Source: BOG-908 sp963850605 (lineage in GTDB: Bacteria; Pseudomonadota; Alphaproteobacteria; Acetobacterales; Acetobacteraceae). From it: DNA of 64,000 nt. The notes below the pieces were generated by a model. That model was not told the origin of the DNA. It saw only the letters and a list, made by a program, of their open reading frames with translations, and ran no database searches. Position numbers and translations under genes: made by a program. The DNA is taken from NCBI GenBank assembly GCA_963850605.1, contig CAWKLX010000010.1, forward strand, positions 66,411 to 130,410, in the 5' to 3' direction. Below are positions 60,598 through 64,000 of the stretch, piece after piece (the stretch's first letter is position 1; the number at the start of each line of letters is the position of its first letter).

Positions 60598-61833
60598 ATG
60601 CGCGAGGCCGCTCTCGAGGAACTTATCGATATCTGGCTAGGGGGCACGCGCCCTGGCGTGGGCCTGCGTTTTCCGCCGCCGCTCGAAGCACGGTTCGAGG
60701 CCGACACGGGTGCAGCGCGCAGCCGGATGATGATGGTGTTCGGCGCAATCGGGTTCCTACTGGGCACCTGCCTCTACCCCACCATGCAGGCCACCATGCC
60801 GGACGTGGCATTGCAGGCGCAGCGTTACTACCTGCTGTTCGCGATGCCGCTGGGGTTCCTTGTCGCGGCCATCATGCGTTTCAACCCGCGACCTTTCCTG
60901 CGGGAGGGGCTGATGCTGCTGGCCAACGCGGTCTGCATCTGCACGGTCATGTATCTCTACGCCATCAGCCGCACCGATTACGGGCCGTTGATGGTGGCCG
61001 GGGTGACGATCCTGATGGTGTACAGCACCATAGGCATTCAGCTTCGATTTCCGTTCGCACTGTGTGCAGTCGTGTTGATCATCCTGGCCTATGGCTTGGC
61101 GCTGGAGGCCAGGTCGGATTTCAATTGGGTGGAGCGGCGCAACCTTGTTGTTCTGGCCAGCTTCACCGCCGCCTATCTCATGCTGGCCAATTGGCGGCTC
61201 GAGCGGGAAGGTCGGCGCACCTACTTGATGATCCTGCGCGAGACGCTTCAAAGCCAGGATCTTTCGCTCCGCAACATCGAATTGGATGCGCTCGCACGGC
61301 GCGATCCGCTGACCGGCATAGCCAACCGGCGCGCCTACGATGTGTGGCTCGCCAATGCCTGGGAGCAGGAGGCCGCGCGTCACGGACGGGTTGGACTCGT
61401 CGTTCTGGATATCGACCGGTTCAAGGCCTACAACGATTTTTACGGTCATACGGCCGGCGACCTATGTTTGCAGAAAATCGCGCTGTGTCTTCGCGACCAG
61501 TTGCGCGACACCAGCGATCTGGTCGCCCGTCTTGGCGGCGAGGAATTCGCCGTACTGATGCCAGGCATTGCCGAGGACGTTTGTGCTGACGTGGCGGAAC
61601 GCATGCGGCTGGCCGTGCATCGGCTGGAGCTGCCACATCCGGGTCTGGGACCCCACGGCCTGGTCAGCATCAGCGCCGGCGTTGCCAGCCACGTCGTCCA
61701 GCCGGGGCTCTCGCCCTCTGCATTGTTCGATGCCGCGGACTCGGCGCTCTACCAGGCCAAGCTGTCCGGGCGAAACCGGGTCTGCCTTGCAACAATCCTT
61801 CAACCCGGAAACATACAGGCGCCAGTCGTCTGA
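60598..61833 (+). CDS. membrane-bound diguanylate cyclase (GGDEF domain), second copy
   Basis: A 411-residue c-di-GMP synthase built like the protein at 20.5-21.7 kb: about six hydrophobic segments (residues 42-200), a short linker and a GGDEF domain with GGEEF at 313-317, the same residue numbers. DIDRFKAYNDFYGH and ALYQAKLSGRNRV flank it. The I-site position reads DTSD (304-307) instead of RxxD, so product inhibition is probably lost here too. The N-terminal halves are only distantly similar, so the two may sense different signals. ATG at 60598 follows AGAGGTAGG. It stands alone. Confidence 0.9.
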   Translation: MREAALEELIDIWLGGTRPGVGLRFPPPLEARFEADTGAARSRMMMVFGAIGFLLGTCLYPTMQATMPDVALQAQRYYLLFAMPLGFLVAAIMRFNPRPFLREGLMLLANAVCICTVMYLYAISRTDYGPLMVAGVTILMVYSTIGIQLRFPFALCAVVLIILAYGLALEARSDFNWVERRNLVVLASFTAAYLMLANWRLEREGRRTYLMILRETLQSQDLSLRNIELDALARRDPLTGIANRRAYDVWLANAWEQEAARHGRVGLVVLDIDRFKAYNDFYGHTAGDLCLQKIALCLRDQLRDTSDLVARLGGEEFAVLMPGIAEDVCADVAERMRLAVHRLELPHPGLGPHGLVSISAGVASHVVQPGLSPSALFDAADSALYQAKLSGRNRVCLATILQPGNIQAPVV

Positions 61834-61955
61834 CAGGGTAGGAAGCGGGCGGGCTGCGGACTCATACTTCTTCAATGCCGCGACCTTGGCATGACATAAA
61901 CGATCTTGTAACGAATTTGCCTCATGTCAGTGTATGACGGGAGCCCATTCCGACG

Positions 61956-62401
61956 ATGATCGAGACACCCGGGATTTGTCGCAACGGCTCGGCGTGTCAG
62001 GTGGCCGCGCGAGGGGAAATCGTCACTGTTCCATTGGGCGCTGCCTTCGTCTGCCACCAATGCGGCACTCCGCTGGCACCGCCGGTGCAGCACACACCGG
62101 CACCGGTCGGGACACGTTCTCCGCTTCGGCCGCTGGCACTGGGCTGCTTCGCGTTGCTGCTGGCAGGTGGTGCCGTCCTCGCCGGCCGCATGCTGGCATT
62201 GCAGACATCAGGTGGCGTCGCCCAGGTCGAATTGCCGAAGAGTGCCGCGCGTTCCAAGCCGCTCACGAGGGCGCCCACGCCGGTTCCGCGGGCTTCAAAG
62301 CCCGAGGCTGCGACCATGAGTATGGCCGCCCCATCCGGGCCTGCCGCCACGAGCGGAGCCGGGGTGACACAGGCGCAGCGGCCAGCACCCGGGCCGGCGG
62401 A
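61956..62401 (+). pseudogene. Zn-ribbon, single-pass membrane protein, 3' truncated
   Basis: ATG at 61956. The first 40 residues form a treble-clef-like zinc ribbon (C8-x5-C14 and C33-HQ-C36), followed by one membrane helix (residues 58-80) and an Ala/Pro/Thr-rich periplasmic linker. Proteins with this opening usually continue into a large extracytoplasmic domain. Here the sequence changes at about 62402 into the antisense of a sugar-isomerase gene; the open frame runs to 62693 only by chance. The gene's real 3' part is missing. G+C up to the junction is about 68-70%. Confidence 0.6.
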
Positions 62402-63049
62402 CACATCCAGATGGACACCAAACGCCTTCCGGTCCACCGCCTTGACAAGTTTCACGTATTCGTCCGGATCCGTGGGGAAACTCCAGGGCATCATTTCAAT
62501 GCTGAAGAATGTCCGTTTCGGCTTGACCGCATCAATCAACTTGCGGCAATTCTCGACAGTTGCGTCAACAAAACCCTGGCTGAGGTTTCCCGGGTTCTGT
62601 CCGAACCAGACGTTCGGATCATATGACCCCGCGATGTCGACACAATTGCGTGCGCCGAGCATCTCGGCCAGGGCAAGTTTTCCGGTGACGTAAGTCACGT
62701 TATCTTTGCGCTTAACCGGGTCTGGATCGAGCATGTTCTTCCACGCTCCCACCTCGGCAATCGCCACATCCTGCCGCGCGAACTCCTTCACCAGTCCCGC
62801 GATTCGATCCGTGTCGTTTACCGAAAAATCGCCCGGTGCATACGCCGCCCGATAGCCAAGATCGCGATGCGCTTTGGCCAACACGGCAGGATCGTCTGAT
62901 TTCACAAAAATCGGGCCACCCAACCGCATCGGTTTTCCGGCCGCCCGCAAAGCGCCGGCGCCGCCCGCCATTACCCCGGCGGCGACAACGCCCGTTCGGG
63001 CCAGAAATGAGCGCCTGGATATCCCTGGTAAAAATATCCCCGGTAACAT
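62402..63049 (-). pseudogene. Tat-exported sugar phosphate isomerase/epimerase-like protein, 3' truncated
   Basis: ATG at 63049, two bases after the aroA stop. A twin-arginine leader (SRRSFLARTGVVAAGVMAGG, residues 11-30) precedes an AP-endonuclease-2/xylose-isomerase-like TIM barrel: DLGYRAAYAPGDFSVND, IAEVGAWKNMLDPDP, NCVDIAGSYDPNVWFGQNP, FSIEMMPWSFPTDPDEY. After FGVHLDV (residue 216) the sequence no longer fits; a full family member would carry roughly another 80-100 residues. The open frame continues to 61997 as the antisense of the Zn-ribbon gene. G+C here is only about 53%. Confidence 0.72.
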
Positions 63050-63051
63050 GA

Positions 63052-64000
63052 CTAACGTTCCGTGACCTGGTCCAGCAAAGCATAGAACTCAGGAAAGGAA
63101 ACCGACGCCGCGTCCGCACCCTGAATCAGCGTGTCGCCGTCAGCCCGCAGGGCGGCGATGGCAAACGCCATGGCAATACGATGATCGCCATCCGAATCGA
63201 CCACCCCGCCGTGCAGCCGCTGGCCACCCGGCACATCGAGGCCGTCCTCGAATTCCTCCACCACGGCGCCCATGGCGCGCAGATTCCTCGCCACCAGGGC
63301 AATGCGGTCACTCTCCTTCACCCTCAGCTCGCGAGCATCGCGGATGCGAATACCGCCACTGGTGTACGGCGCAATCGCCGCCAGTACCGGCAGCTCATCG
63401 ATCAATTGCGCGGCCAAGGAGCCACGTATCTCCGTACTGCCCAAGCCCCGGGGCGGGGAGGTCAACTGCACGCTGCCGATCAACTCACCCTGATGCTCCT
63501 CCAGGTTCAGCACATGGATCTTCGCGCCTAAAGCCGTCAACACATCCAGCAAAGTCGCCCGCGTGGGATTCATTCCCAACTGATCAAACACCAGGCTCGA
63601 TTCCGGAAACAGCGCAGCCGCACACAGGAAGAACGCCGCCGAAGACATATCCCCCGGCACCGTGGCCTCGATTCCGTGAAGCGTTTGCCCCCCCGCGATG
63701 GTAACGGTATCTGTGGTCCGCTGAATCTCTGCCCAAAACGCCCGCAACGCCAGTTCGCCGTGATCGCGGGTGCGCACCGCCTCGGTCACAGTGGTTGTGC
63801 CTTCGGCCTGCAATCCGGCAAAAAGCAATGCCGTCTTAACCTGGGCGCTGGGTACCGGCGTGCGATAGGCAATCCCGCGCAGCTTCGCCCCTTCAATCTC
63901 GACGGGCGCGTGGCCATCTTTCAGATGGATCGACGCCCCCATCTCAAGCAGCGGCTTCCTCACCCGCTCCATGGGTCTGCGGTTGAGAGAAGCGTCCCCC
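63052..64000 (-). CDS. aroA: 3-phosphoshikimate 1-carboxyvinyltransferase (EPSP synthase), partial
   Basis: Condenses shikimate-3-phosphate with PEP. The 5' part lies beyond the window; 316 codons are present. Visible blocks are GDASLNRRPMERVRKPL at the edge, VPSAQVKTALLFAGLQAEG, RTRDHGELALRAF, VPGDMSSAAFFLCAAALFP, ARELRVKESDRIA and GDHRIAMAFAIAALR, all intact. Codon use and G+C (about 55-67%, average near 60) are lower than in the rest of the window, and its downstream neighbour is a truncated isomerase. The wording of the blocks reminds me of Acidobacteria-type AroA, which would need a search. It precedes the isomerase by 2 bp. Confidence 0.92.
   Translation of the reverse strand, partial: GDASLNRRPMERVRKPLLEMGASIHLKDGHAPVEIEGAKLRGIAYRTPVPSAQVKTALLFAGLQAEGTTTVTEAVRTRDHGELALRAFWAEIQRTTDTVTIAGGQTLHGIEATVPGDMSSAAFFLCAAALFPESSLVFDQLGMNPTRATLLDVLTALGAKIHVLNLEEHQGELIGSVQLTSPPRGLGSTEIRGSLAAQLIDELPVLAAIAPYTSGGIRIRDARELRVKESDRIALVARNLRAMGAVVEEFEDGLDVPGGQRLHGGVVDSDGDHRIAMAFAIAALRADGDTLIQGADAASVSFPEFYALLDQVTER

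Noticed and set aside
61956..62693. A 245-residue Zn-ribbon protein as one intact gene
   Set aside because: From about 62402 the codons are the antisense of the isomerase gene, so the C-terminal part is not a designed protein sequence.
1..64000. tRNA, rRNA, CRISPR array, prophage, insertion sequence or defence island
   Set aside because: Intergenic gaps were read for cloverleaf ends, regular direct repeats, transposase motifs and known defence domains; none was seen. The gaps are short and mostly hold hairpins or the riboswitch.

Overview
The window is GC-rich (roughly two thirds G+C over most of its length), densely packed and almost entirely chromosomal housekeeping DNA. Gene content and order (lgt / MidA-type methyltransferase / pgeF; aroE-coaE-dnaQ; gpmI-envC-ctpA-polysaccharide deacetylase-rppH; gcvTHP behind a glycine riboswitch; a high-potential iron-sulfur protein; UbiH-type hydroxylase) point to an alphaproteobacterium, most likely of the Acetobacteraceae/Rhodospirillales type. 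That assignment is inference from recognised proteins, not from a search.

Layout. 0-4.4 kb: heptose epimerase (hldD), lgt, a SAM methyltransferase, pgeF and a lipoprotein in a tight plus-strand operon, closed by an A/T-rich double hairpin. 4.5-9.1 kb: FAD protein, aroE, coaE, dnaQ and an esterase. 9.0-11.0 kb (minus): EamA transporter and anmK; then tyrS (+), mscL (-) and a flavin oxidoreductase (-). 14.2-16.7 kb: a membrane acyltransferase and a sulfotransferase-like protein. 16.7-21.7 kb: cysE, a secreted beta/gamma-crystallin protein, a HiPIP, UbiH-like hydroxylase, glnK with a candidate NtrC/sigma-54 control region, and a diguanylate cyclase. 22.0-29.3 kb (minus): cell-envelope and RNA-turnover block. 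29.4-37 kb: a secreted phosphodiesterase, a giant transglutaminase/DUF2126 protein, a zincin, a SYLF protein and small membrane or lipoproteins. 37.1-45.0 kb: an accessory glycan cluster with a sulfotransferase, an AlgX-like SGNH acetyltransferase, a Tat-exported TIM-barrel protein and GT61, GT2 and GT4 glycosyltransferases. 45-50 kb: AIM24-like protein, secreted repeat-poor protein, dnaN and a secreted alpha/beta hydrolase. 49.9-55.6 kb: tandem glycine riboswitch, gcvT, gcvH, one-piece gcvP and an acyl-CoA dehydrogenase. 55.7-60.4 kb: rlmH, rsfS, nadD (-) and valS (+). 60.6-61.8 kb: a second diguanylate cyclase with the same architecture as the first.

Two things stand out. First, six genes, including gpmI and ctpA, are each broken by one frameshift, and every one carries exactly one surplus base; gcvT may be a seventh. 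This argues for a systematic sequence-quality problem, although genuine pseudogenisation or +1 recoding cannot be excluded by eye. Second, at about 62.40 kb two convergent genes (a Zn-ribbon membrane protein and a Tat-exported sugar isomerase) are both cut at one point. To its right G+C falls to about 53-60% and an aroA of unlike character begins. This is a rearrangement, transfer or assembly-join breakpoint.

No tRNA or rRNA genes, CRISPR arrays, insertion sequences or phage genes were recognised.
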